Shown piece by piece: positions 6,775 to 13,570 of a DNA stretch of 19,326 nt. Numbering within the stretch: the first letter of the stretch is position 1; every line of letters begins with the position of its first letter. Origin of the DNA: SB15 sp964639245 (GTDB lineage: Bacteria; Chloroflexota; Anaerolineae; Aggregatilineales; J027); contig CAZXCU010000040.1 of assembly GCA_964639245.1 (NCBI GenBank), forward strand, positions 1-19,326, written 5' to 3'. The notes beneath the pieces were generated by a model that was not told the origin of the DNA, did not search any database, and worked only from the letters and a program-made list of their open reading frames with translations. A program made the position numbers and the translations under genes.

Positions 6775-6981
6775 TCACCGGTGTTTACTCATTTTTTGTA
6801 TCATCTGATGCCAAGCCTCATCCAGCAAGAGAAGATAGAGCGGCTCATAATAGGCACGGAAAGCATCGATGAAACGGCTTTCCTCGATGTCATGCTCCGT
6901 CCGACATTCCTCAAGGGCGATCTGACCCGCGACCTGAGCCGAGGTCAGGCGAACCTGTTGTTCGAATGGAAGTTCATTCAT
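6775..6981 (-). CDS. 68-aa protein of unknown function
   Basis: The protein begins MNELPFEQQVRLTS and is rich in acidic and aromatic residues (EECRTEHDIEESRF, AFRAYYEPLYLLLLDEAW). It is probably all-helical and soluble, with a basic end KMSKHR. An in-frame GTG exists at 6987, but AAGGAA lies 8 bp before the ATG at 6981 and only 2 bp before the GTG, so I choose the ATG. It follows the DnaC-like gene by 16 bp and is last in that unit. I recognise no family. Confidence 0.55.
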   Translation of the reverse strand: MNELPFEQQVRLTSAQVAGQIALEECRTEHDIEESRFIDAFRAYYEPLYLLLLDEAWHQMIQKMSKHR

Positions 6982-6997
6982 AATCACGTTTCCTTTG

Positions 6998-7866
6998 TTA
7001 AAAACTCACGACTTCGCCGCCGGAGGTATCCCGCAGCTTCTGTCCGCTAAGGGTGATCCAGTGGGCGGTAGCGACCACATCGCCAATCTGCAACCCCCAC
7101 TGCTTTTCAAACTCGGCTTTCCCCCAGTTGGTCGTGAACAGGGTCGATAAACTGTGGGCATAGCGATAACGCACCAATTCCTCAAAGATGCTCAGTCGAT
7201 CATCCGTGATGGCTAGGTTGCACTCATCCAGAATCAGACAGGGCGCGGCCTGATAGTGCTGCATCTTGGCATCGCGGGTGGTTTTGGACTCAGGATGGTA
7301 GGTGCTCTGGATGTCGCTGATTAAATCCTGAAGGCGGGAAAAGACAGGGAACTTGTTCCGCTGCATGAGTTCGTTGATCACCGCCGCCGCCAGCCAGTCT
7401 TGCCATAACCGTTCAGCCCATTGAACACCAGCCACTGACGGGGACGGTCATCGGGGAAGTTCAGGGTGACCCCGACGATCGCGGCGGCTTGCTGGAGGGT
7501 AAAAGGTTGTCCCTGAGCAAAGAGCCATGCGGCTCCGAAACCGAGTAATTTGCCCTGTTGAAGCGCCGGATCGAACTGCTGAAACGAGTCAAAGGTGCAG
7601 GTCTGGTATTTGGCAGGAAGTTGCGCCCGTTTGAAATAGACCCGTTGTAGATGCAGGGCATAGGCGTGTCCCCGTTCGCAGTGGGGACAGGGTATGCGCC
7701 GCTGGTACTGCGGATGGCCGGGCGGGACATCCGCCACGGTAAAGCCCTGATCTTCACAGTCCCGGCAGTCAAAGTCCCGATGGGCAGCCTGATATGCTTG
7801 CACCAGAATGTCTTCCGCTTGCTTTCGGCGTTGTGCCTGTTGTGAGAGGGGCGTTGGGTCGTTCAT
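6998..7866 (-). pseudogene. DnaC-like helicase loader ATPase, frameshifted at Walker A
   Basis: Two frames make one AAA+ protein. The first (7866 to about 7396) has a zinc-ribbon-like CRDC...CPHC pair (about residues 34-37 and 60-63), as in many DnaC/DnaI-type loaders, and ends in VFNGLNGYGKT, the Walker A loop. The second (from 7396 to 6998) resumes as WLAAAVINELMQRNKFPVF and contains Walker B CLILDE and the sensor LFTTNW. One missing base next to the ACT codon at 7398-7396 explains the break. Restored, the protein would be 289 aa, normal for a loader. No classical slippery heptamer is present, so a real mutation or a sequencing error is likelier than programmed frameshifting. The start overlaps the upstream stop as ATGA, which shows former coupling to the initiator candidate. 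Confidence 0.8.
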
Positions 7867-8792
7867 GACACCCGCTCCTGTCGCCGTTGGGCAAGGGCAG
7901 CCAGCGCTTGTGCTGCATACACCTGATTTTCACGCGAAAGCGGTACACATGCTGGTACCGACGACGGGACGGGAGGAGCAGGCGGTCTTGCTTGAGGGGT
8001 AGCGGGCAACGGTTGCCGCTTCAAACAGCCGACCAGATAACGCGGGAGCGAGGTCTGGATTTTGCCATTGACCTGAAGCGTGCGTACCCGCTCCACCAGG
8101 GCTTGTAATTCCAAGAGTGTCCATGTGGCGGCAAGGTAATGAGCGTTGCGGTCAATGCCGGCTTCGGTGAGCAATTGCACGATGTCCGGGGACAGCCCTG
8201 AATCATGATGGTCTTTTTTCATGATTGGTAAAGCATCATGATTCAGGAGCGTTTCCGCCGCGTGGGGCAGTCCTTGCCCCGCCGCCACGGGGGCTACCCT
8301 AACCTTTTCGATCTGCGGGGTACGGGTATTCCCGGTGGAACTTATCCGTTCATCCTCCGGCAAGACAATAGGTGGGGTCGATGTGGCCTCAACCAACGGG
8401 GTGGTGTCTGCCTCGCTCTCCTGATGCCGTTTATCAGACGGGTCGCATCTGCCTCATGTAAATCGGTTACACCTATTTCAAGCGGGGCAAAGGTACTCCC
8501 ACTAGCATACGCAAACCACAAGCGTTGTCTGCCCTGTGCCTCGACCTGGAGTCTCAGCACACCCACCGCCTGCAAACGCGCCATCGCCGCATCGAATTTC
8601 TGACGGTGAGTTTGTCCCCACGAGCATTTGAGCAGCGCCATGAGTTCCCGTTTGCTTGTATGCGCGTAACGTCCAGCCCGCGTCATCGAGGGACAGACGC
8701 AACCCCAGATACAAGACTCGCCGCTCGATGTCATCCTGTGCCTGATCCCACACGTGATGATACTGTTCCCATTGAATTTCTTTCGTTACCAT
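7863..8792 (-). pseudogene. replication-initiator-like protein, broken by two frameshifts
   Basis: Three frames join into one protein of about 310 aa. Segment 1 (from ATG 8792, with AAGGAG 7 bp upstream) gives MVTKEIQWEQYHHVWDQAQD and continues to DDAGWTLRAY. Segment 2 resumes near 8660 as TSKRELMALLKCSWGQTHRQ and runs through LQAVGVLRLQVEAQGRQRLW, resembling a winged-helix domain. Segment 3 resumes near 8450 as DPSDKRHQESEADTTP and runs to the stop at 7863 through a Pro-rich linker. Its tail RYLVGCLKR and QVYAAQALAALAQRR is helical and basic. Function is inferred from order: such wHTH proteins often precede a DnaC-like loader in phage, plasmid or integrative-element replication modules. I recognise no specific family. 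Confidence 0.55.
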
Positions 8793-8924
8793 TCTTTATC
8801 TCCTTGCCAAGCTAAACACACTCCGGTCTTATCAAGTGACCGCACTTCCGGTTTTTCAGTTGCCAGCAGGCAGTTTTTTATTTCCGTGGTGGACTGCGTG
8901 TTCGCCTCATTCCAGAACCCCTTC

Positions 8925-8946
8925 TTTGTCTACGTGCGTAGACAAA
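8925..8946. repeat. perfect palindrome, 10-bp arms with 2-bp centre
   Basis: Arm TTTGTCTACG (8925-8934) is followed by TG and the exact inverse CGTAGACAAA (8937-8946). It lies upstream of the minus-strand replication-type module and touches the start of the truncated GntR fragment on the plus strand. It resembles a dimeric regulator operator, and a recombination site is possible. I do not recognise the site. Confidence 0.7.
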
Positions 8947-9205
8947 TTTATCTCTTCAAATACTGTTCTACTTCGTCAAGCACCTGTCGAAGGCGCTCGA
9001 CCTTGCGTCTCAGAATAACCACATCCGCATGTTGGATAGCAGACGTTTGACCCGCAATATCCCGCACGCGGCGGAAAAAGCCATCCACTTTCATAAACTC
9101 ATTGCTTATGCCATCTGTGAGGGTGATGCAGACACAGCACGATCTCTGATGTACCAGCATATTGTGGATGTCGAACGCAGCCTCCTAGAAAGCAAAACCA
9201 AGTAA
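8942..9205 (+). pseudogene. C-terminal remnant of a GntR-family (FCD domain) regulator
   Basis: The plus strand is open from 8942 to the TAA at 9203-9205, encoding about 87 residues. It starts TNLSLQILFYFVKHLSKALD and ends with HFHKLIAYAICEGDADTARS, then LMYQHIVDVERSLLESKTK. The pattern H..LI.AI..GDAD.AR..M..HI..VE is the last part of the FCD ligand-binding domain of FadR/UxuR-type GntR regulators. The His residues fit the metal-site histidines of that domain. The wHTH and most of the FCD domain are missing, and an in-frame TAG lies at 8939-8941. This is a truncated gene end, probably once the regulator of the neighbouring sugar locus. Confidence 0.65.
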
Positions 9206-9217
9206 TTTCATTATAAC

Positions 9218-10054
9218 TCACCCCTTGATTGCGCCTGTTGTCATTCCAGCAATAATCTGCCGTTGGAAGAAAATGTACATGATAAGTGGTGGAATCGTAA
9301 TGACAATGACATCTGCGAAAAGTAGATTCCAACGCGACCTAAACTGACTCATAAAACTAAACAGTGTTAACTGCGCCGTGACATTCTCATTACCCGGAAG
9401 GAAGTAGAGCGGTAAGGTAAAATCGTTATAGATAACGACTGCCGTAATTACCACGACTGTCACGATGGCTGGACGCAATAGAGGAAAGATTACCAAAAAG
9501 AATAACTGAAATGGATTCGCGCCGTCTATAATGGCTGCCTCGTCAATCTCACGGGGAATAGAAGCAATAAAGGCTCGAAAAACCAAAGTGGCAAAGGGCA
9601 GTTGAATCGCAACTTCGACCATTATCAAACCAATAAGTGTTTTATAGAGTCCTAATTTTTGCAGGAGATGGATTGTTGGTACAACTGCCGGCGGAACCAT
9701 GAGGCCAATCAGCAAGATGGTACTCACTATGGACGCAACCCGATTAGAACGACGTTGTATCACAAACGCAAGAAAGGCGGAAAGGATTACTATGATAACA
9801 ACTGAACCCGTCGTCAGGAGTGTACTGTTCTTTAATGCCAACAGCATCCGACCATCGCCATATTCCAGCACTTCTTCTAGGTTTTCCACTAATTGAAACT
9901 TTTTGGGCCACGTAAACTCAAAGAGTCCTGCTTCTTTCTGAGGCTTAGATGCTGTCAGGAAAATGAAAATAAATGGCACAATAAAAATGATGGTAAAAAT
10001 TACAAGGACGATAGTATCTAACCAGAAACTGCCAATGAACTTTCGAAGACTCAT
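9218..10054 (-). CDS. sugar ABC transporter permease, MalG-type (CUT1)
   Basis: This inner-membrane permease subunit of a carbohydrate importer has 278 aa. It has a hydrophobic first segment (about 12-34), further membrane helices through the middle, and the EAA loop IDEAAIIDGANPFQLFFLVI (170-189) followed by FPLLRP (190-195), which docks the ATPase. The C-terminus ends RQIIAGMTTGAIKG, typical of MalG-like permeases. Its ATG overlaps the stop of the MalF-type gene as ATGA. It is last in the minus-strand transport operon and lies 12 bp from the inverted GntR remnant. Confidence 0.95.
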   Translation of the reverse strand: MSLRKFIGSFWLDTIVLVIFTIIFIVPFIFIFLTASKPQKEAGLFEFTWPKKFQLVENLEEVLEYGDGRMLLALKNSTLLTTGSVVIIVILSAFLAFVIQRRSNRVASIVSTILLIGLMVPPAVVPTIHLLQKLGLYKTLIGLIMVEVAIQLPFATLVFRAFIASIPREIDEAAIIDGANPFQLFFLVIFPLLRPAIVTVVVITAVVIYNDFTLPLYFLPGNENVTAQLTLFSFMSQFRSRWNLLFADVIVITIPPLIMYIFFQRQIIAGMTTGAIKG

Positions 10055-10977
10055 AATTCTAATTCCATTCGGTTGAACATCAGTGTCATAGGATATACCA
10101 AGATCATTATCAGAATGAAAAGCACCACGTTTCCCGCAGACGATAAGCCGTAAAAGCCCGCCTGATACTGCTTATAAACAACGGAAGTCAGTACATCGGA
10201 GGCAAAGCCGGGACCGCCACGTGTCATTGCCCAGATAAGGTCAAAAGTACGCAACCCGCCAATAAACGACAGCAGAATAACGGTAAAGGTTGCATTCCGT
10301 GACAAGGGCAGGATCACATGACGAAACTTGACCCAGGTTGCCCCCTCAAGTTTCGCCGCATCATAGTAATCGAGTGGGATTGAAGCAATGCCTGCAATAA
10401 AGATGAGCGTTGCGATGCCAATCCCTCTCCATACATCAACCAGAACGACAGAATAGATGGCAAGGTCTGGATCGCCTAGCCAATCAGGTTGGGGAAGACC
10501 GAAAAAGCCTAAACTTTCATTGATAAGCCCGGTAGAAGGCCGCATCAAAGTCGCAAATGTAATGCCTACCGCAACTGCACTAACCAGCACGGGGAAAAAA
10601 ACAACACTCCGAAAAAATGTCTGGAGATGCAAACCCGAGGTTAGCAACATGGCAAGAGGTAGCGAAATAACCACCTTCAACCCGCTTGTTAACACCGCAT
10701 AAATGATGGTATTTTCAAGGCCAGACTTTAATTGGGGATCATCAAAAAAGGTTCTATAGTTATCCAGCCCGATATAGGTTGAGTCGAACAGTGTCCACCG
10801 CGTCAAACTAAAATAGAAGGCAAGCGCTGTGGGTACCAAAAAGAAGAGCGTGAACACGATTAACCCCGGAAGGTAAAACCAATAGGAGTACATCCGCCTA
10901 ATGACTTGTGGTTGGGAATTTTGTTTCATTGTAAAATCATACTTTCTGTCAAACACAGGTGGGGCTTCTGGGAACAC
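10051..10977 (-). CDS. sugar ABC transporter permease, MalF-type (CUT1)
   Basis: This is the partner permease. The frame runs from a GTG at 10977 (308 aa). The ATG at 10929 (MKQNSQPQVIRRMYSYWFYL, 292 aa) is more likely the real start, because the membrane domain begins right after it. Neither start has a clear Shine-Dalgarno. The first membrane helix is YLPGLIVFTLFFLVPTALAF. The EAA loop is YDAAKLEGATWVKFRHVILP (205-224 of the long form), with Asp-Ala-Ala in place of Glu-Ala-Ala. ATGA overlap with the next permease indicates coupled translation. Confidence 0.93.
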   Translation of the reverse strand: MFPEAPPVFDRKYDFTMKQNSQPQVIRRMYSYWFYLPGLIVFTLFFLVPTALAFYFSLTRWTLFDSTYIGLDNYRTFFDDPQLKSGLENTIIYAVLTSGLKVVISLPLAMLLTSGLHLQTFFRSVVFFPVLVSAVAVGITFATLMRPSTGLINESLGFFGLPQPDWLGDPDLAIYSVVLVDVWRGIGIATLIFIAGIASIPLDYYDAAKLEGATWVKFRHVILPLSRNATFTVILLSFIGGLRTFDLIWAMTRGGPGFASDVLTSVVYKQYQAGFYGLSSAGNVVLFILIMILVYPMTLMFNRMELEL

Positions 10978-10978
10978 A

Positions 10979-11003
10979 GGACTGGATGGAGAAGATCCAG
11001 CCC
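10979..11003 (-). other. hairpin between binding-protein and permease genes
   Basis: A 9-bp stem (one G-U pair, 7-nt loop) built on CTGGAT/ATCCAG lies in the gap after the binding-protein stop. Hairpins here often protect the upstream mRNA so that the binding protein is made in excess over the permeases. That role is inferred. Confidence 0.4.
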
Positions 11004-11034
11004 CATGAAAAGATGAAACCCTAAACGCTTGAGG

Positions 11035-12327
11035 TTAATCCCAACCCGGAAGTCCTAACTGCTGTGCTTGTCTCTCAACATCTCGATCATAGTCTTCTGC
11101 TGCTTGTTCTGCATCCATCTGTCCCGTGGCAACAGCAACACAAAGCTGCTCTAAGTTCGGGCCTTTGATCGGCGACAGGAATTCTAGCGCGGGGAACGAA
11201 CGACCAGCATCAATATAGGTAGCCAAGTCTTGCACGGCAGGCAACACATCAGCAGGAAGTGAAGCACCTTTGATGAGATACGGGCCGTTTGGATGAGAGG
11301 CTTGTGCTAAGACCTGCGTGCCGTCAACGGAAGCAATGAATGAAAGGAACGCAAGCGCGGCTTCAAGTTTGTCACCTTCTGTCGTTTTTGGAATGTAAAC
11401 ACCCTGAGGCATCCAGATAGTCGCGCCAGCCGCTTCAGGATTAGTACCGGGCTGACCAAAGAAACCAATGTCATTCACTTGGTCAGGGTAGTTTTCTGCA
11501 ATGCTGGGCAGGGCAAACATCAACATGGGATAGTGGGCCCCTTTGCCAGTTGCTAACAGATCAAGTCCCTGTTCATAGGTTGCAGTCGCGTAGTCTTCCT
11601 GCCACCAATCGAGATCGTAACCTTGCTGAAGATGCTGAAAACCGACCAATGCTTCAGGCGTGTTTGCGTATTTCGCTTCATTTGCCGTGTACTTTTCCGC
11701 GAAATCAGGGATTGCCTGTGCTAGGTTGTGATAATCACCAAGCACAAAAAGTTGGGAAGTCCATGTCGTGCCAAAAGTTGCAATGACAGGGGTAATGCCT
11801 GCCTCAGCAATGACTTGGTTATTTGCAGCGAATTCTTCCCAAGTTTGCGGAACATTTAGGCCAAGTTCTGCGTAAACCCGTTTATTATAGAGAATACCAC
11901 CGCCCATTGCGGTACCGAATGGAACGCCGTAAACGCCACCGTCCTGCGACACCGTGGGGAGAAAGGATTCAACGATATTATCAACAAAGGGTTGATCTGA
12001 AAGGTCTACAAGTGTCCGTGAAGGATTCAATGCTTGGAGCAACGAACCAGAGTTGTAGAAGAAAACATCTGCCATATCTCCTGTTGCAAGGCGAGTTTTG
12101 ACGATGTTATCACCATCTGCACCCTGCGGGCGGGTTTCATATTCAATCGAGATATTTGGATTCTGCGCCGTAAATGCTTCGATGGTTGCTTCGACCTCCA
12201 GAATCTGCTCTGGCCTGTCATCAATAAGGAGGAGGATTTCAACCGAGTCTTGGGCACTAACAGAAGAGGCTATTGGTACTGCAATCAGTGCTACCAAAAG
12301 CATAAGGATTAAGGATTTTCTAAACAT
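11035..12327 (-). CDS. extracellular sugar-binding protein of ABC importer (SBP family 1)
   Basis: This is the ligand-capturing subunit of the importer. Starting at ATG 12327 it is 430 aa, and AGGAAAG lies 6 bp upstream. A frame extended by 7 codons to 12348 lacks this signal. The signal peptide is MFRKSLILMLLVALIAVPIA followed by SSVSA, with likely cleavage before QD. There is no lipobox Cys. The mature part has the usual SBP_bac_1 features: an early ERP.QI-like strand-helix (DRPEQILEVEATIEAFTAQN), GDMADVFFYNSGSLLQAL, and PFGTAMGGGILYNKRVYAEL with NVPQTWEEF. Context suggests it binds rhamnose-containing oligosaccharides. No ATPase gene is adjacent, so a shared MsmX/UgpC-type ATPase encoded elsewhere is expected. 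Confidence 0.95.
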   Translation of the reverse strand: MFRKSLILMLLVALIAVPIASSVSAQDSVEILLLIDDRPEQILEVEATIEAFTAQNPNISIEYETRPQGADGDNIVKTRLATGDMADVFFYNSGSLLQALNPSRTLVDLSDQPFVDNIVESFLPTVSQDGGVYGVPFGTAMGGGILYNKRVYAELGLNVPQTWEEFAANNQVIAEAGITPVIATFGTTWTSQLFVLGDYHNLAQAIPDFAEKYTANEAKYANTPEALVGFQHLQQGYDLDWWQEDYATATYEQGLDLLATGKGAHYPMLMFALPSIAENYPDQVNDIGFFGQPGTNPEAAGATIWMPQGVYIPKTTEGDKLEAALAFLSFIASVDGTQVLAQASHPNGPYLIKGASLPADVLPAVQDLATYIDAGRSFPALEFLSPIKGPNLEQLCVAVATGQMDAEQAAEDYDRDVERQAQQLGLPGWD

Positions 12328-12342
12328 ATAGCACTTTCCTTT

Positions 12343-12354
12343 AAACATATGTTT
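12343..12354. promoter_or_regulatory. palindrome in 5' region of the binding-protein gene
   Basis: AAACATATGTTT is a perfect 12-bp palindrome 16 bp upstream of the binding-protein ATG, touching its Shine-Dalgarno region. It lacks the central CG of LacI-type operators. An AT-rich stretch upstream contains TATATA (near 12375), but I see no convincing -35. Regulatory meaning is uncertain. Confidence 0.3.
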
Positions 12355-12417
12355 CTTACGATAGGGGATTTCTGTATATAAAAATTTTCGTTCTTAGTTG
12401 CTCCTTTCATCATCATG

Positions 12418-13458
12418 TTATCTATCTTTAGAATCTAAAACGGGCGCGGGTCCCGTAGACTCCCGAATATGGAGTTCCCAATAGCTAGTAACAACCTCTT
12501 GAGGGCGGTTGGAATCATGAAGACGCTTTATTAAGAGGCGTACAGCATCTCGACCATTCTGTTGAGGATTACCTGCCACAGTCGTCAAGCGTGGAACAAC
12601 AAAGTTGGAAAAAGGAATATCATCAAAGCTAGCGATAGAGAGATCACGCGGTACATGCAGCCCAAGATCCGCCGCCGCGCGTAGAGCAGATATACCCAAA
12701 AGATCATTGATTGCTAGGATGGCTGTAGGTCGATCCGGTAGGCTTAATAGCTGAAGGGCAGCCTGATAACCGTCTTCCATCAAGGGGCCACAGTATGTCA
12801 CAAGCGTATCCCCATATGAAAGTCCGTTTTCTGCCAATGCTTCAAGGTAAGCATTCAAGCGATCAAAGCCTTGAGAGAGAATTGTGACTCCATAGATAAA
12901 GCCAATCCGTTGATGCCCCAGTTCAAATAAATGCGACATTAGGGCGCGTGTTCCAGCACCATACCCATGATGGACATGATCAAATTCTGAAGGAGTGGCC
13001 GATACCTCGACAATAGGATGGCTTGAATTGCGAAGCTGATTCATGACCTGATCGGGAAGCCGCTTAAAACCAATCATCAGCACCATCCCATCCACACGCT
13101 GCTGCGCGAGTTCCTTGACACTCTGATTTTCCTGTTCAGGCGTTAAGGGATTATGAGCTAGCAGCAAACTATACCCGGAAGATTCAGCCTCAGCCGAAAT
13201 CCCACTTAAAATTTGCCAGTAGAAAGGGTTTTCGTAGAGTGGCAGGAGAACACCGATTGTTTTTGTATTTCCACTGCGGAGCGCTTGGGCGCGTGCATCC
13301 ACTTGATAGCCTAGCTGCTGAATCACATTCAAAACATGCTGGCGCGTTTCTTCGGAAATCGGGACACGGTTATCTGTCCGATCATTCAGCACATAAGAAA
13401 CTGTTGCACGAGAGACTCCTGCCATACGAGCAACATCAGCTTGTGTGGGGCGCTTCAT
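12418..13458 (-). CDS. LacI-family transcriptional regulator
   Basis: This is a 346-aa sugar-responsive repressor. The N-terminal HTH is TQADVARMAGVSRATVSYVL (5-24), and the hinge helix contains ARAQALRSG with L60, the minor-groove Leu of the family. The periplasmic-binding-protein-like effector domain starts at TIGVLLPLYENPFYWQILSG (67 onward) and includes ASFDDIPFSNFVVPRLTTV near the C-terminus. The start is set by the family N-terminus MKRPTQADVA. It is encoded upstream of the transport operon in the same direction and divergently from the rhamnosidase. It most likely controls both in response to imported rhamnosides. Confidence 0.96.
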   Translation of the reverse strand: MKRPTQADVARMAGVSRATVSYVLNDRTDNRVPISEETRQHVLNVIQQLGYQVDARAQALRSGNTKTIGVLLPLYENPFYWQILSGISAEAESSGYSLLLAHNPLTPEQENQSVKELAQQRVDGMVLMIGFKRLPDQVMNQLRNSSHPIVEVSATPSEFDHVHHGYGAGTRALMSHLFELGHQRIGFIYGVTILSQGFDRLNAYLEALAENGLSYGDTLVTYCGPLMEDGYQAALQLLSLPDRPTAILAINDLLGISALRAAADLGLHVPRDLSIASFDDIPFSNFVVPRLTTVAGNPQQNGRDAVRLLIKRLHDSNRPQEVVTSYWELHIRESTGPAPVLDSKDR

Positions 13459-13497
13459 ACATCACCTGATAAATTACTTTTCTATCAATGTTATCAC

Positions 13498-13511
13498 TTG
13501 ACACGTTTCAA
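13498..13511. promoter_or_regulatory. candidate LacI-type operator
   Basis: TTGACACGTTTCAA matches its own reverse complement at 12 of 14 positions and is centred on CG, the hallmark of LacI/PurR-type operators. It overlaps the -35 of the rhamnosidase promoter and lies about 20 bp downstream of the lacI -10, so bound repressor could block both genes. Confidence 0.6.
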
Positions 13512-13527
13512 CTTACTCGTGTAAATT
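13498..13527 (+). promoter_or_regulatory. promoter of the rhamnosidase gene
   Basis: A perfect -35 TTGACA (13498-13503) and a -10 TAAATT (13522-13527) are separated by 18 bp, 43 bp before the rhamnosidase ATG. ACACG/CGTGT (13501-13505, 13518-13522) also forms a wider inverted repeat across the spacer. Confidence 0.55.
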
Positions 13528-13528
13528 A

Positions 13529-13557
13529 AGTCTATAGATTAATGAAATTTTTGTCAA
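13529..13557 (-). promoter_or_regulatory. promoter of the LacI-family gene
   Basis: On the minus strand TTGACA (13557-13552) is followed after 17 bp by TAGACT (13534-13529). TATAGA is available at a 15-bp spacing instead. It lies about 70 bp upstream of the regulator ATG and overlaps the divergent rhamnosidase leader. Confidence 0.5.
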
Positions 13558-13570
13558 GGTTTCTTAAAAC

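Noticed and set aside
7378..7435. Programmed -1 frameshift in the DnaC-like gene
   Set aside because: The site (GGC AAG ACT GGC) has no slippery heptamer and no obvious downstream pseudoknot, so mutation or sequencing error is simpler.
8948..9160. Minus-strand frame with a coiled-coil-like C-terminus (VERLRQVLDEVEQYLKR)
   Set aside because: It lies antisense to the GntR/FCD remnant, which has clear family features, and has no good Shine-Dalgarno.
13336..13524. Plus-strand frame across the lacI 5' end and promoter region
   Set aside because: It is antisense to the lacI HTH codons and promoter elements, with no homology features.
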